DNA from: an uncultured Alistipes sp.
Lineage (GTDB): Bacteria > Bacteroidota > Bacteroidia > Bacteroidales > Rikenellaceae
Direction: 5' to 3'
Assembly (NCBI GenBank): GCA_900545315.1
Contig: UQYM01000031.1
Span: 1 to 32,515 of the forward strand
Length of the DNA stretch: 32,515 bases
Part shown: piece after piece, positions 32,473-32,515 of the stretch
How the letters are laid out: each line of letters begins with the position of its first letter
Numbering within the stretch: position 1 is the stretch's first letter
Program-made: the position numbers and the translations under genes
Notes under the pieces: model-generated
Database searches by the model: none
Seen by the model: only the letters and a program-made list of their open reading frames with translations
What the model was told of the DNA's origin: nothing

Positions 32473-32515
32473 TATATTTGCAAAATAAAATCGCATCTAA
32501 AAATGAAACTAAATA
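32473..32515 (+). promoter_or_regulatory. -7 box and possible start of a divergent gene at the right edge
   Basis: TATATTTG (32473-32480) is a good plus-strand -7 box, with no clear -33 box. An ATG at 32503-32505 opens at least four codons (MKLN) before the window ends. Whether it is a gene cannot be judged. Confidence 0.3.

Noticed and set aside
1..32515. tRNA or rRNA genes, CRISPR arrays, insertion sequences, integrases
   Set aside because: None was recognised by reading both strands; no cloverleaf-like segment, regularly spaced repeat or transposase motif was found.

Overview
The window looks like a chromosome segment from a member of the Bacteroidota, most likely order Bacteroidales. Three things support this. 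Promoters match the Bacteroidota pattern TTTG-N17-20-TAnnTTTG, for example at 352-381, 484-515, 4284-4314, 20278-20307 and 32433-32461. Start codons lack Shine-Dalgarno sequences. The gene families are typical of the group: a DAHP synthase-chorismate mutase fusion, WG-repeat proteins and an ArgE-type acyl-citrulline/ornithine deacylase. By eye, roughly the first 29.8 kb is about half G+C, and the last 2.6 kb is clearly AT-rich.

Layout, 1-20244 (core metabolism and envelope). The left edge carries the N-terminal lipoyl domain of a 2-oxoacid dehydrogenase E2 subunit on the minus strand. It is divergent from a GntR/UTRA regulator, and palindromes lie between the two promoters. Next come arabinose-5-phosphate isomerase (kdsD, Kdo/LPS synthesis), a ferredoxin-ASKHA corrinoid-activator-like protein, an Omp85-type outer membrane protein, a phosphoethanolamine transferase-like enzyme, a YgjP/DUF45 zinc metallopeptidase and a GH3 beta-glucosidase. 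They are followed by argH and argE, then the minus-strand group rpe, ABC-F ATPase and rlmB, and rmuC on the plus strand.

20278-24925 is a phenylalanine/tyrosine operon: pheA, an aminotransferase, tyrA and DAHP synthase-chorismate mutase. A complete classical attenuator precedes it. It has a promoter, a 25-codon leader peptide containing five Phe and five Tyr codons, an antiterminator segment and an intrinsic terminator. A strong terminator closes the operon.

25204-29365 holds an unusual signalling cassette: a protein kinase-like protein with WG repeats, a von Willebrand factor A (vWA) protein, and a paralogous pseudokinase with WG repeats. The vWA reading frame is interrupted by an in-frame TAA, but its sense continues downstream right up to the next gene. 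The composition resembles the known vWA/kinase/PP2C (TerY-P type) modules, but I see no phosphatase here.

29836-32515 is AT-rich and probably horizontally acquired. It has an unrecognised membrane/coiled-coil protein and a two-gene CBASS-type defence operon on the minus strand: a SMODS nucleotidyltransferase (CD-NTase) and a two-TM SLATT effector. A divergent gene may begin at the right edge. I found no tRNA or rRNA gene, CRISPR array or transposase. All assignments rest on reading motifs and translations without database searches.
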